A DNA stretch of 64,000 nucleotides from Neorhizobium tomejilense (GCA_002968845.1 PVBG01000014.1:115108-179107); one strand, 5' to 3'; numbered from the stretch's first letter, positions 34,109 through 43,154 are shown. The notes: generated from the letters alone by a model not told the origin. Program-made: numbers and translations.

Positions 34109-34726
34109 TTATTTGCTCGGGGCAGCCGGTGTCGTCGACGGGTTAGTAGCGCCGCCTGCAGGCATCGAGGTGCCGGTGGAGGACGTGGTCGTCCGGTCGG
34201 TTTCTGCCTGCTTGTCTGCCAGGCTCTTGAATTCCGGAGCGGCCTGAAGGGCTTCTGCCGTTTCCGTGGTGGACAGACGGACTTCGTTGTTGTTTTCCGC
34301 ATCACGCGTCATGGTGATCTTGTCCATCGGCAGAGCGATTTCCTTCTCGCCGATGCCGAGGAAGCCGCCGACGCCGACCACGGCTGCAACGATGCCGCCG
34401 CTTTCTTCAAGAATCAGGTCGTTGACGTCGCCGATGCTCTTGTCTTCTGCGTTGTAGACCGACTTGCCGATATAGTCGTTGGCGCTGATCTGGTTTTCAG
34501 CCTGTTCGGTCAGGTAGCCGCCGGAAGCAGCGGCCGTGTCGGTGCCGGTCTTCGGAGCCGGCGTTGCGGCGCTGTCAGCCGGTTTTGCAGCCGGATCTGT
34601 CGGAGCGGCAGGGGTTGCCGGAGCCGGGGAGGCCGGCGGCGTCGGCTGGGTCTGGGCATATGCCGGTGCAATGGCGGTGGACGCCAAAAGAACAACGGCT
34701 GCCATCGTGCTAAGGGTCTTCTTCAT
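34109..34726 (-). CDS. Secreted PRC-barrel domain protein
   Basis: Encodes 205 residues. Signal peptide (1-24, ending APAYA-Q), then a Pro/Ala/Thr-rich linker (25-70), a PRC-barrel domain (about 75-160: ANDYIGKSVYNAEDKSIGDVNDLIL and GVGGFLGIGEKEIALPMD), and a Thr/Ser-rich tail. It should be periplasmic. PRC-barrel proteins of this layout are common in rhizobia and are often part of the general stress response. A GGAAC-N18-TT promoter lies 90 bases upstream. Confidence 0.9.
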   Translation of the reverse strand: MKKTLSTMAAVVLLASTAIAPAYAQTQPTPPASPAPATPAAPTDPAAKPADSAATPAPKTGTDTAAASGGYLTEQAENQISANDYIGKSVYNAEDKSIGDVNDLILEESGGIVAAVVGVGGFLGIGEKEIALPMDKITMTRDAENNNEVRLSTTETAEALQAAPEFKSLADKQAETDRTTTSSTGTSMPAGGATNPSTTPAAPSK

Positions 34727-34812
34727 AACGAACCTACCTTCCTCTGCTCAAAATTATCTCTGAACACGCGGCCCTCCGTTACGGAGCTCTCCGACCGCGC
34801 TGGTTCGAGAGG

Positions 34813-34839
34813 AAAATGTTATGAGGACGGATTGGTTCC
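34813..34839 (-). promoter_or_regulatory. Candidate EcfG/RpoE2 general-stress promoter
   Basis: On the minus strand GGAAC (plus 34835-34839) is followed after 16 bases by CATTTT (plus 34813-34818), matching GGAAC-N16-CGTT at all but one base and GGAAC-N18-TT exactly. The PRC-barrel gene starts about 85 bases downstream. Confidence 0.55.
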
Positions 34840-34918
34840 GGCTAGGATTGCTGAAATTTTAGGCGTTTGGGCTGGAACTTTTTCGCGTTTTGCTTGTTTG
34901 AAGCGCTCTTTGCGTCCT

Positions 34919-35800
34919 TTAGAGGCGATAGGCTGGCTCCGGATCGCATTGGATGGAAACGGTGATTTCGAACAGCGAGCCGGCAAAGGGGTCGGCAGCG
35001 CGAGCGGCCTCGTCCAGTCCCTCCCGCGCCGAAGTCACGGCCAGCCGGTCCTTACCGATGAAGGCGGGGCAGGTGGTCTGTTTTGCCGGCACCATGTGAC
35101 GCGACAGATGCCGGCCGTCAGCCGAATAATGATCGACAGCACCCTCGCCCCAGCGGGCGTTCCAGATCGTTCCGTCGCTGGCGCAGATCGACCCGTCGAT
35201 GCCGCCCGGCCTGCCGTTCTCGTCGACCAGGAGCTCGGCTTGGCCGTTTGGCAAGCCCGTCGCGGGGTCGAGGGATACCCGCATCAGCCGGTTGATGCGG
35301 GTGTCTGCATAATAACCGATCGCCCCGTCGGGCGAGAAGCAGATCGAGTTAGGGATGCTGATGCGGTCGAAAAGCTTCGTCACCTCGCCCTGGCGGACAT
35401 GATAGATAGCGCCGGCGCCGTCCTCGGCTTTTCGTCCCATGGTTCCGATCCAGAGGCTGCCGGAGGGATGGACCCTGCCGTCGTTCGAACGGTTGCCCGG
35501 CTTTTGCGGCTCCAGTTCGAGATAGGGGGATAGCGCGCCGGTCGCGCGGTCACGGATGAACATCCCCTTGTCGCTCGCGATCATCTGTCGGGCGGCGTCG
35601 ATCGAGGCAAGCGCGCTGCCCATCACCGGCAACGCATGAACGATCTCCCGCCCGGTCGGCAGGTGCAATTCGTGCAATCCCTTGCCGAGAATGTCGAACC
35701 ACCAGAGCGTCTCCGTTTCCGATTCGAAGGAAGGGCCTTCTCCAAGTTGGCACAGGGAGGAGGAAAGGACACGGCCTTCGAAAGCGTGTGTGGTCGCCAT
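34919..35800 (-). CDS. SMP-30/gluconolactonase-family lactonase
   Basis: Encodes 293 residues, no signal peptide. Metal-binding positions of the beta-propeller are visible: Glu in LGEGPSFE (about 20), Asn in IPNSICFSPDG (about 148) and Asp in PGGIDGSICASDG (about 200), with SNDGRVHPSGSLWIGTMG near 104. These enzymes open sugar lactones (for example arabino- or gluconolactone) in the cytoplasm. No sugar transport genes are nearby, so the substrate is unknown. Divergent from the LuxR gene. Confidence 0.9.
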   Translation of the reverse strand: MATTHAFEGRVLSSSLCQLGEGPSFESETETLWWFDILGKGLHELHLPTGREIVHALPVMGSALASIDAARQMIASDKGMFIRDRATGALSPYLELEPQKPGNRSNDGRVHPSGSLWIGTMGRKAEDGAGAIYHVRQGEVTKLFDRISIPNSICFSPDGAIGYYADTRINRLMRVSLDPATGLPNGQAELLVDENGRPGGIDGSICASDGTIWNARWGEGAVDHYSADGRHLSRHMVPAKQTTCPAFIGKDRLAVTSAREGLDEAARAADPFAGSLFEITVSIQCDPEPAYRL

Positions 35801-36209
35801 GTGAAATCTCCAATTGCATATCGAGGTGATCGATTAGTATCATCGACGGGAGAGAGTCGGCAAACTCGCCGCATAGGTGATTTGATCCCCAACAATTATC
35901 TCCTGACAAACGGCTGGAGGCATGCAAAAGGTTTGCAAATCCGAGTAGATGTCATCATTGTCGAAAGTTGACAATTGATGTCGTGATATTCGGAATTGAT
36001 AGTAGCCACAAATTTAGCATCTAATTAAAATCTGAAATAGCAGCCTCCACCACGCAGGCACGTTCGGCGGGAGCTATCCGGGCAAATCCGGAGAGCCTTT
36101 TCCGTTCCACGGGTCGGAGGCGGGCAATGCGAATATAAAGGACCGGATTGGGCGGATGTATGGGAAACACCAGGAATCGCTCGACGCCAACCGGCGGACA
36201 GAGAAGCAG
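35801..36209. other. AT-rich intergenic region between lactonase and LuxR genes
   Basis: About 400 bases without a gene, clearly more AT-rich than its surroundings. It contains a near-perfect dyad at 35953-35980 (CATCATTGTC against GACAATTGATG, one extra base), which may be an operator for one of the divergent genes. The LuxR frame is open back to 36156. Confidence 0.45.
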
Positions 36210-36944
36210 ATGATGGCCAATACCGAGAAAGCAGAAGAAGCTCGTGTCTTTGGCGGAAGTGTCGGAGAAATCGCGGATCTCAAGACACAGTTCGACGTGT
36301 TCCGGTTCATGAAGCGGGTAACCGAGCATTATGGTTGCCGCACGTTCATGGTTCTCAACCTGCCCCACGCCACCTCGCTCGAACTGTCCAACAACACGGT
36401 GATTACCAACTGGCCTGCCGAACTGCTGTCTCTTTTCGACCGCGAAGGCATGATGCAGACCAGCCCCGTACTTCGGCGGCTGCGCACCTCCACGATCCCG
36501 TTCACCTTCGATCTCGAAACGGTGCCGCCCGAGCGCCAGGGACCGGCCATCCGCGGCATGTTCGGAAGGTTCAATCTTGTCCGCGGCGCTTATTTCCCGG
36601 TCCATGACATGTCCGGCAGCCGCGGTGCCGTTTCCTTCGCAGGCGACGGCCTGCCGTTCACGCACCAGCAGATGATGGAGTTGATGTACATCTCCATCCA
36701 CGTCTTCGAGCGCCTGGCGGAAATCCGCAACCTCGATGTCCGCACGACGGACGTGCTCACCGACCGCGAGATCGACTGCCTCAACTGGACGGCTGCCGGC
36801 AAGACCAGCGCGGAAATCGCAGAGATCCTCGGCCTCTCCGAACACACGGTCAATCACTACCTGAACCGTGCGGCCAAGAAGCTGGATACGGTCAACCGCA
36901 CCCAGGCGGTCGCCAAGGCGCTCAGAATCGGTTTGATCAAGTAG
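36210..36944 (+). CDS. LuxR-family regulator, solo type
   Basis: Encodes 244 residues from the double ATG at 36210/36213 behind AGAGAAG; an ATG at 36156 is also possible. The N-terminal part resembles the autoinducer-binding domain, but the acyl-homoserine-lactone contacts are changed: TSPV replaces the usual DPV, and PFTFD has Phe where the Trp after PF normally sits. The C-terminal helix-turn-helix (LTDREIDCLNWTAAGKTSAE ... LGLSEHTVNHYLNRAAKKL) is intact. No luxI-type synthase is near. It probably answers to a different ligand, or to none. Confidence 0.87.
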   Translation: MMANTEKAEEARVFGGSVGEIADLKTQFDVFRFMKRVTEHYGCRTFMVLNLPHATSLELSNNTVITNWPAELLSLFDREGMMQTSPVLRRLRTSTIPFTFDLETVPPERQGPAIRGMFGRFNLVRGAYFPVHDMSGSRGAVSFAGDGLPFTHQQMMELMYISIHVFERLAEIRNLDVRTTDVLTDREIDCLNWTAAGKTSAEIAEILGLSEHTVNHYLNRAAKKLDTVNRTQAVAKALRIGLIK

Positions 36945-36972
36945 CCAATAAAATGCTGCGGCGCACAAAATT

Positions 36973-37101
36973 TCACCACTGCTCAAGCATTAACCGGTCA
37001 CGAAATGCCGCTTCCATCAGGGGATGTTGCGCCGCAGCAGGGCTTTCGGCCAGAAGTGGTTGAAAAAGCTCATCAATAGGAAGTATCTTCCCGTCTGGCA
37101 T
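36973..37101 (-). CDS. Possible 42-residue protein
   Basis: ATG at 37101 opens a frame of 42 codons (MPDGKILPIDELFQPLLAES, then a helical acidic end). It has an AGAAG about 10 bases before the ATG. Codon use is less GC-rich than in neighbouring genes and no family is recognised; it could be chance. Confidence 0.25.
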   Translation of the reverse strand: MPDGKILPIDELFQPLLAESPAAAQHPLMEAAFRDRLMLEQW

Positions 37102-37223
37102 GTTTCGTGCTTCTGTAGGAACAGGTCCAGAGGGGACTGCAAGCGCCCCAAGAGGCGTGACAAGAAAAGCTGCCGTTCGATCAGTGCGCCACATGGCTGC
37201 CGATCGAACGGCGGTTTATCTTG

Positions 37224-37253
37224 CTTGCCCCCGGCAATGCCGAACTCCTATAT
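37224..37253 (+). promoter_or_regulatory. Sigma-70 promoter of mrp
   Basis: CTTGCC (37224-37229), 18 bases, CTATAT (37248-37253). The -10 is a perfect rhizobial match. The mrp ATG follows 66 bases later. Confidence 0.6.
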
Positions 37254-37319
37254 ATCTGCGAACGCGACATCCCGTTTTGAGGGATCGGCATCGCATCAGG
37301 CATTCGGGAGTTTGAAATC

Positions 37320-38510
37320 ATGGCCGACGTGACGAAAGAGGAAGTGCTGGCGGTTCTCGCCAAGGTGCGGGGGCCGGACCTCGAAGGTGATATCGTCTCG
37401 CGCGGCATGGTCTCGGACGTCTTCATCTCCGATAACAAGGTCTATTTCTCGATTACCGTCCCGGCAGCGCGGGCGAACGAACTGGAACCGCTGCGCGTGG
37501 CAGCGGAACGTACCGTCAAGGCCATGCCAGGCGTCAAGGGCGCGCTGGTGACGCTGACGGCGGACCGCAAGGCCGGTTCCGCTCCGCCTCCGCGCCCGCA
37601 GCCTGCCGCACCCGCTGCTCATTCGCATTCGCATGGGCACGCCCATGATCACGGGCACAGCCATCCGCCCCAAGGCCAGCAGCCGGGCCAGCCGCCGCAG
37701 CGGGAAAAGCCCGGTGTGCCGGGTGTCGGCGCCATCATCGCGGTGGCATCCGGCAAGGGCGGCGTCGGCAAGTCGACGACGGCGGTCAATCTCGCGCTCG
37801 GGCTCCAGGCGAACGGCCTGCGGGTCGGCATTCTCGATGCCGATATCTACGGGCCGTCGGTGCCGCGGCTCCTGAAGATCACCGGCCGTCCGCAACAGAT
37901 CGAAAACCGCATCATCAAGCCAATGGAGAATTACGGCCTGAAGGCCATGTCGATGGGTTTTCTCGTCGATGAGGAGACGGCGATGATCTGGCGTGGGCCG
38001 ATGGTCCAGTCTGCGCTGCTGCAGATGCTGCGCGAAGTCGCCTGGGGCGACCTCGACGTGCTCGTCGTCGACATGCCGCCGGGTACCGGCGACGTGCAAC
38101 TCACCATGGCCCAGCAGGTGCCGTTGGCCGGCGCGGTGATCGTTTCGACGCCGCAGGACCTGGCGCTTCTCGACGCGCGCAAGGGGATCGCCATGTTCCG
38201 CAAGGTCGAAGTGCCGCTGCTCGGCATCGTCGAGAACATGAGCTATTTCCTCGCTCCCGATACCGGCAAGCGTTACGACATCTTCGGCCATGGCGGCGCG
38301 AGAAGCGAGGCGGAACGGATCGGTGTGCCGTTCCTCGGCGAGGTTCCGCTGACGATCGACATCCGCGAACGGTCCGATGCGGGCACGCCCGTCGTCGCCT
38401 CCGATCCCGAAGGAGCCTCGGCGAAAATCTACCGTGAGATTGCCGCCAGGGTCTGGGCCGAGCTCGGTGGCCTTACTCCCCGACCGGCGCCTGCAATCGT
38501 TTTCGAATAA
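37320..38510 (+). CDS. mrp: Mrp/ApbC-family P-loop ATPase with His-rich linker
   Basis: Encodes 396 residues. An N-terminal MIP18/DUF59 domain (1-82) is joined to the P-loop domain by a linker with eight His alternating with other residues (101-115). The ATPase has the deviant Walker A GKGGVGKST (145-153), Walker B-like VVDMPPGTGD and IVENMSYF. In well-studied Mrp/ApbC/Nbp35 proteins a CxxC follows this last motif and holds the transferred Fe-S cluster; here the place reads APDT, and the whole protein has no cysteine. So it belongs to the Fe-S carrier family by fold, but cluster binding through Cys is impossible; the His linker may bind metal instead. Single gene with its own promoter. Confidence 0.95.
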   Translation: MADVTKEEVLAVLAKVRGPDLEGDIVSRGMVSDVFISDNKVYFSITVPAARANELEPLRVAAERTVKAMPGVKGALVTLTADRKAGSAPPPRPQPAAPAAHSHSHGHAHDHGHSHPPQGQQPGQPPQREKPGVPGVGAIIAVASGKGGVGKSTTAVNLALGLQANGLRVGILDADIYGPSVPRLLKITGRPQQIENRIIKPMENYGLKAMSMGFLVDEETAMIWRGPMVQSALLQMLREVAWGDLDVLVVDMPPGTGDVQLTMAQQVPLAGAVIVSTPQDLALLDARKGIAMFRKVEVPLLGIVENMSYFLAPDTGKRYDIFGHGGARSEAERIGVPFLGEVPLTIDIRERSDAGTPVVASDPEGASAKIYREIAARVWAELGGLTPRPAPAIVFE

Positions 38511-38819
38511 GAATCCGCATATATGTTCCTGACCATTTTGGAATACCTCCCGCGCGCCGATGGACGGTCACTTTGGCGGCCGTTGCCGGTCAAGGCTTTG
38601 ATGTAGGCCGCGAATCACCTTGTTGCCGAAGCCCCCTTGAACATATTCGGCGCGGGAGTCATGTTGCAGCGCCCACTACGAGATTGGGACGGCTCTTGAT
38701 TTTGACTATGGCTGTCTCTATAGGCCCGTCCCGCTGGTGGCCGGCTGGCGGTCCCTAAAGCAAGGGCCGGCAAGCCCGCTTCTCGTTCAGTGCCGACGAC
38801 CTGCGGCCGGAGACCACGA
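38511..38819 (+). other. Intergenic region upstream of corA
   Basis: 309 bases without a gene. It contains a good promoter (38695-38723), giving a corA leader of about 90 bases that is GC-rich with GGCCGG/CCGGC segments able to fold. A Mg-sensing leader is conceivable but no known riboswitch class is recognised. Confidence 0.4.
38695..38723 (+). promoter_or_regulatory. Sigma-70 promoter of corA-kup
   Basis: CTTGAT (38695-38700), exactly 17 bases, CTATAG (38718-38723); each hexamer differs from the rhizobial consensus by one base. Expected start point near 38730. Confidence 0.6.
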
Positions 38820-39791
38820 TTGATCAATGCCTATAGCGCCACGGGCTCCATGAAGACGCTTGCGCCAGCCGAGGCGCTGCGACAGCTTGCCGACGATATC
38901 GTCTGGATCGATCTGGTTGAACCGACTCCGCAGGAGGACGCCTATGTCGAGGGTCTCCTCGGAATTCAGGTTCCGACCCGCGACGACCTGAAGGACATCG
39001 AACCTTCGAGCCGGCTTTATGTGGAGAAGGACTCGGTGTTCATGACCGCGTCGCTTGTCTGGCGCGCCGATGGCAAGGATCCGCAGCTCACGGACGTCGC
39101 CTTCATCCTGTCCGGCAGCCGGCTGATCACCGTGCGCTACGCCGAGCCGAAAAGCTTCCAGCTGTTCATCGCCAGCTTGAGCCGTCTGCCGGAACCGGGG
39201 CGCGATGGCGCCACGTTGCTTGCAAAACTTCTGGAAACCATCGCCGATCGCACCGCCGAAATTCTTGAGCAGACGGTCGATCACGTCGATGCGCTCTCGA
39301 CGGAAATCTTCCGCGACCGCGGCAAGCGCCGCCCGCCGCAGTTCCTGGAACGCAAGCTGGCCGACATCGCCGAATATCACCGGCTGATCAGCAAGGTGCG
39401 CGACAGCCTAGGTTCGCTCGCCCGGCTGTTGACCTTTCTCATGAACGTGCCATTGATCAGCCAGGACAAGAGCGACGACAACCTCTGCCGCACCGTTGCG
39501 CGGGATGTCGACTCGCTTTCGGAACACGCCTCCTACATCGCCGGCAACATCGCCTTTCTGCTGGATGCCTCGCTCGGGCTGATCAATGTCGAGCAGAACT
39601 CCATCATCAAGATATTCTCCATCGCGTCGGTCGTGTTCCTGCCTCCGACACTCGTTGCCTCGATCTACGGCATGAACTTTAAATTCATGCCGGAACTCGA
39701 GTGGCATATCGGATATCCGCTCGCGATCGTCGCGATGCTCCTGTCCGCCATCATCCCCTTTTTCTTCTTTCGCTGGAAAGGCTGGCTTTAA
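38820..39791 (+). CDS. corA: CorA-family Mg2+/Co2+ transporter
   Basis: Encodes 323 residues from the TTG at 38820, eight bases after GGAG, where the typical INAY start is found; GTG 38790 and ATG 38850 are alternatives. A soluble N-terminal funnel domain (about 1-255) with long helices is followed by two C-terminal membrane segments, the first ending in the selectivity signature YGMNF (about 289), and the basic end FFRWKGWL. It forms a pentameric Mg2+ channel. It is 14 bases before kup and so probably cotranscribed with it. Confidence 0.95.
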   Translation: MINAYSATGSMKTLAPAEALRQLADDIVWIDLVEPTPQEDAYVEGLLGIQVPTRDDLKDIEPSSRLYVEKDSVFMTASLVWRADGKDPQLTDVAFILSGSRLITVRYAEPKSFQLFIASLSRLPEPGRDGATLLAKLLETIADRTAEILEQTVDHVDALSTEIFRDRGKRRPPQFLERKLADIAEYHRLISKVRDSLGSLARLLTFLMNVPLISQDKSDDNLCRTVARDVDSLSEHASYIAGNIAFLLDASLGLINVEQNSIIKIFSIASVVFLPPTLVASIYGMNFKFMPELEWHIGYPLAIVAMLLSAIIPFFFFRWKGWL

Positions 39792-39805
39792 GCCGGACAT
39801 CCCCC

Positions 39806-41707
39806 ATGGGTCACCCCGCTGAACATCACGATGCCGAGAAAACGAAGGTCCAAGGCCTTTTTGCGCTCGCACTCGGCTCCGTCGGCGTCGTCTACGGCGA
39901 CATCGGTACGAGCCCGCTTTATGCATTCCGCGAGGCTTTGAAGCCGATCGCCCACGACGGCGTCACGGAACTCGAGATCATCGGCCTCATCTCGCTGATG
40001 ATCTGGACGCTGACGATCATCGTCACGTTCAAATACGTGCTTTTCCTGCTGCGCGCCGACAACGACGGCGAAGGCGGCACGCTGTCGCTCCTTGCACTTC
40101 TGACCAAGTCCGCCAATGGCCACAGGGCAGTGCTGATGCTGCTCGGCCTCATCGGCGCGGCGCTTTTCCTTGGCGATGCGATGATCACTCCGGCGCTGTC
40201 GGTGCTGTCCGCGGTCGAGGGCCTGAAGCTGGTGGCGCCGTCGATGAGCAGCGCCGTGGTGCCGATCTCCGTCGGTATCCTGATTGGCCTTTTCGCCATC
40301 CAGTCGAAGGGAACCGGCCTCGTATCGCGCTTCTTCGGGCCGATCACCGCCGTCTGGTTCATCGTCATGGGCGCCGGAGGCGTCGCCCACATATCCGACG
40401 ACTACAGCATCCTGGCCTCCTTCAATCCGGTCTATGCGGTCGAATTCATGCTGAACGAGAGTTTCGTCGGCATCGTCGTCCTCGGCGCCGTTTTCCTGAC
40501 TGTCACTGGTGCCGAAGCGCTTTATGCGGACCTTGGCCATTTCGGCCGACGTCCGATCCAGTGGGCCTGGTTCACGCTTGTCTTCCCGGCGCTGACCTTG
40601 AACTATCTGGGGCAGGGCGCTCTGGTGCTGAAGCATCCGGAAGCGATGTCCGATCCGTTCTACCTGATGTTCCCGCAATGGGCGCTGCTGCCGGTGGTCA
40701 TTCTCGCGACCGCAGCCACCATCATCGCCAGCCAGGCGGTAATCACCGGTGCTTTCTCGCTCGTCCGCCAGGGGATCCATCTCGGTTACCTGCCGCGCAT
40801 GCAGATCCAGTTCACCTCGGAGACCAATACCGGGCAGATCTTCTTGCCGTCGGTCAACACCCTGCTTCTGGTCGGCGTCATCGCGCTGGTACTGGGTTTT
40901 GAAAGCTCGGAATCGCTGGCCACCGCCTACGGTATCTCGGTGACAGGCGCGATGGTCGTCACCACGCTGATGGCGTTCGAGTTCGTGCGCGTGAAGTGGA
41001 AATGGCCGCAGACCTTTGCGATCTGCATTCTGGCTCCGCTGCTTGCCCTGGAATTGGTCTTCCTCGGCGCCAACCTCTTGAAGGTACACGACGGCGGCTG
41101 GGTCCCGGTCATGATGGCGATCATCTTCACCATCGTCATGTGGACCTGGAAGCGCGGTACCGCGATCCTCTTCGAAAAGACCCGCCGCATCGACGTGCCG
41201 CTCGAAACCTTCATTCCGATGGTCGAGAAGAAGAGCGATCATGCGCCGGTCTCCGTGCCCGGCGTCGCGATCTTCCTGACCAGCGATCCGGAAACCGCGC
41301 CCGCAGCGCTGCTGCACAACATCAAGCACAACCACGTCCTGCACGAAAAGAACGTGGTGCTGACCATCATCACGGTCAACAAGCCGCGCGTGTCGCTGGA
41401 GGAGCGGTTCAAGATCGAGAAGGTCTCGGAGCGTTTCACGTTGATCGAACTGCGCTTCGGCTTCATGCAGTCGCACAATGTCTCGCAGGCGCTCGCTTAT
41501 CTGCGCAAGACGGGCTTCAAGTTCGACATCATGTCGACCTCCTTCTATCTGGGCCGCCGCAAGCTGGTGCCTGATGCCGCGTCCGGCATGCCCATGTGGC
41601 AGGACCGGTTGTTCATCGCGATGGCCAACACCGCGACCGACCCGTCAGACTATTTCCACCTGCCGGCCAACCGCGTCGTCGAACTTGGCTCGCACGTCAT
41701 CATCTGA
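39806..41707 (+). CDS. kup: Low-affinity K+ transporter Kup
   Basis: Encodes 633 residues from the ATG at 39806, the normal Kup/TrkD length. It begins with a short cytoplasmic part, then LALGSVGVVYGDIGTSPLYAFREAL (conserved GDIGTSPLY), about 12 membrane segments to residue ~455, and a C-terminal cytoplasmic domain with HNIKHNHVLHEKNVVLTI. A proton-coupled K+ uptake system of the inner membrane. Second gene of the corA-kup transcript. Rhizobia often hold more than one kup. Confidence 0.97.
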   Translation: MGHPAEHHDAEKTKVQGLFALALGSVGVVYGDIGTSPLYAFREALKPIAHDGVTELEIIGLISLMIWTLTIIVTFKYVLFLLRADNDGEGGTLSLLALLTKSANGHRAVLMLLGLIGAALFLGDAMITPALSVLSAVEGLKLVAPSMSSAVVPISVGILIGLFAIQSKGTGLVSRFFGPITAVWFIVMGAGGVAHISDDYSILASFNPVYAVEFMLNESFVGIVVLGAVFLTVTGAEALYADLGHFGRRPIQWAWFTLVFPALTLNYLGQGALVLKHPEAMSDPFYLMFPQWALLPVVILATAATIIASQAVITGAFSLVRQGIHLGYLPRMQIQFTSETNTGQIFLPSVNTLLLVGVIALVLGFESSESLATAYGISVTGAMVVTTLMAFEFVRVKWKWPQTFAICILAPLLALELVFLGANLLKVHDGGWVPVMMAIIFTIVMWTWKRGTAILFEKTRRIDVPLETFIPMVEKKSDHAPVSVPGVAIFLTSDPETAPAALLHNIKHNHVLHEKNVVLTIITVNKPRVSLEERFKIEKVSERFTLIELRFGFMQSHNVSQALAYLRKTGFKFDIMSTSFYLGRRKLVPDAASGMPMWQDRLFIAMANTATDPSDYFHLPANRVVELGSHVII

Positions 41708-41843
41708 GATGCGCCGTTGGCATGGCCCTTCGCTGACATTGATGTGAATGTGCTAATTCAAGCCGGCGGCCAGGCGTTTCGGCAGCCGGCGTTAACCGCT
41801 CATCAAGGTTAATCATTGATCTTCATCGGGTTCTTGTTGCCCT

Positions 41844-43031
41844 GTGGAGTTTCCGGTTTTGCGTTCGAATAGTGTTTTGCGTCGCAAGTCCTCATCCGGA
41901 CTGAGTGGATGGACTTCCCCGGCCGTTTTCGGCCTTGCCTGCTGGCTGATCTTTCCGTCCGCCCCGGCTCATGGCGATCTCGCCGACCTTCTGACCGGTT
42001 TCGATGGCGCCGAACAATGGCGCATGGTGCTCACCGATTCGCCGGCGGGCTCGATCCATCAGGCTTCGCTGGCATTTCCCGGTCTGAAGAACGCAATCTC
42101 TGGCAATGCCGGTCTCGAACTCCCGGACGGCCGCAAGATCGCGCTCGTCGACGAGAAGAAATCCTCCGATCCGCGGCCCGATGAAGACCGCGTCAACCGC
42201 GCCGCCAAGAAGGGCCGCATCGTCACCGTCGAACGCATGCAGCCGCCCAAGGCCTTTTCCGCAGGCTCCGTGCTGCAGCGTTCGAGTTCGCTGACCCTGC
42301 CGCTCGACGCCCGTGACGAACTGACCAGGTTTGCCAAGGCCGGCAAGAGCGAGAAGCCCGTCGAACTCGCCGCCTTCTATTTCCGCAAGAAGGACGAGCC
42401 GAAGCCGGAAGACGATCTGATGCCGATGATCGCGAGCCTCATCAACAACAATCAGGCCGATGTGCTGGCAACCGCCTATGCGCCGGCGGCGCAGGATTTC
42501 GCCAAGGAATCGCCCTTCGATGCGATCCTCACGGAAAAGCCGAGCACCGGCCGCTTCATTCCGCCGATCGGTCTCGACGATCACGCCTGGGCCGCGACAC
42601 CGTTGCCGCCGGCCTCCTTTTCGGCGCGCGAGCAGCAGTGCCTCGCCTCCGGCATCTATTTCGAGGCGCGCGGCGAATCCGCCCGCGGCCAGGCGGCAGT
42701 CGCCCAGGTCATCCTGAACCGCGTTCGCAATCCGGCCTATCCGGATACGATCTGCGACGTCGTCTACCAGAACGAGGACTGGCGCAACCGCTGCCAGTTT
42801 TCCTTTGCCTGCGACAATATCAAGGATCGCATCCGCTCCGAATATCATTGGAAGATGGCACGCGAAGTGGCCATGGCGGTGACCGCCGGCAAGATCTGGT
42901 TTCCGGAAGTCGGTTCAGCCACCCATTATCATGCCGTCTATGTTCGTCCCGACTGGGCGCGCACGATGAAGAAGGTCGGCCGCATCGGCCTGCACGTCTT
43001 CTACCGCACTTATGGCGGCGGCTGGAGCTGA
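41844..43031 (+). CDS. SleB-type cell wall hydrolase
   Basis: Encodes 395 residues from a GTG. A basic N-terminus and one hydrophobic segment (about 27-43, ending SAPAHG) suggest export as a signal peptide or anchor. Residues 45-260 are of unknown fold. The C-terminal Hydrolase_2 (SleB) domain, about 265-390, has GIYFEARGESARGQAAVAQVILNRV with the catalytic Glu, SFACD and THYHAVYVRPDWA. It probably cuts peptidoglycan glycan strands as a lytic enzyme during growth, not in spore germination, which this group lacks. Single gene between kup and the atp operon. Confidence 0.9.
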   Translation: MEFPVLRSNSVLRRKSSSGLSGWTSPAVFGLACWLIFPSAPAHGDLADLLTGFDGAEQWRMVLTDSPAGSIHQASLAFPGLKNAISGNAGLELPDGRKIALVDEKKSSDPRPDEDRVNRAAKKGRIVTVERMQPPKAFSAGSVLQRSSSLTLPLDARDELTRFAKAGKSEKPVELAAFYFRKKDEPKPEDDLMPMIASLINNNQADVLATAYAPAAQDFAKESPFDAILTEKPSTGRFIPPIGLDDHAWAATPLPPASFSAREQQCLASGIYFEARGESARGQAAVAQVILNRVRNPAYPDTICDVVYQNEDWRNRCQFSFACDNIKDRIRSEYHWKMAREVAMAVTAGKIWFPEVGSATHYHAVYVRPDWARTMKKVGRIGLHVFYRTYGGGWS

Positions 43032-43154
43032 GCCGGTTCCCGTCGCCTCAACGGGCGGCGATTCCCGCGACAGTTTTACCCGACTCCGGTTGTACTCGTT
43101 TTAACCGGTTGAATTTGCTCGGTTAATTTACCTCAATCGAAGAACCTTGGACGC

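Larger units (their letters stand above)
36945..37319. other. Intergenic region upstream of mrp
   Basis: 375 bases. It holds a possible minus-strand 42-codon ORF (36973-37101) and the mrp promoter (37224-37253). Nothing else is recognisable. Confidence 0.4.

Noticed and set aside
38511..38819. Mg2+ riboswitch before corA
   Set aside because: No match to M-box or other known class could be recognised by eye.
39788..41476. Minus-strand open frame of 562 codons
   Set aside because: Antisense to kup, with no recognisable domain.
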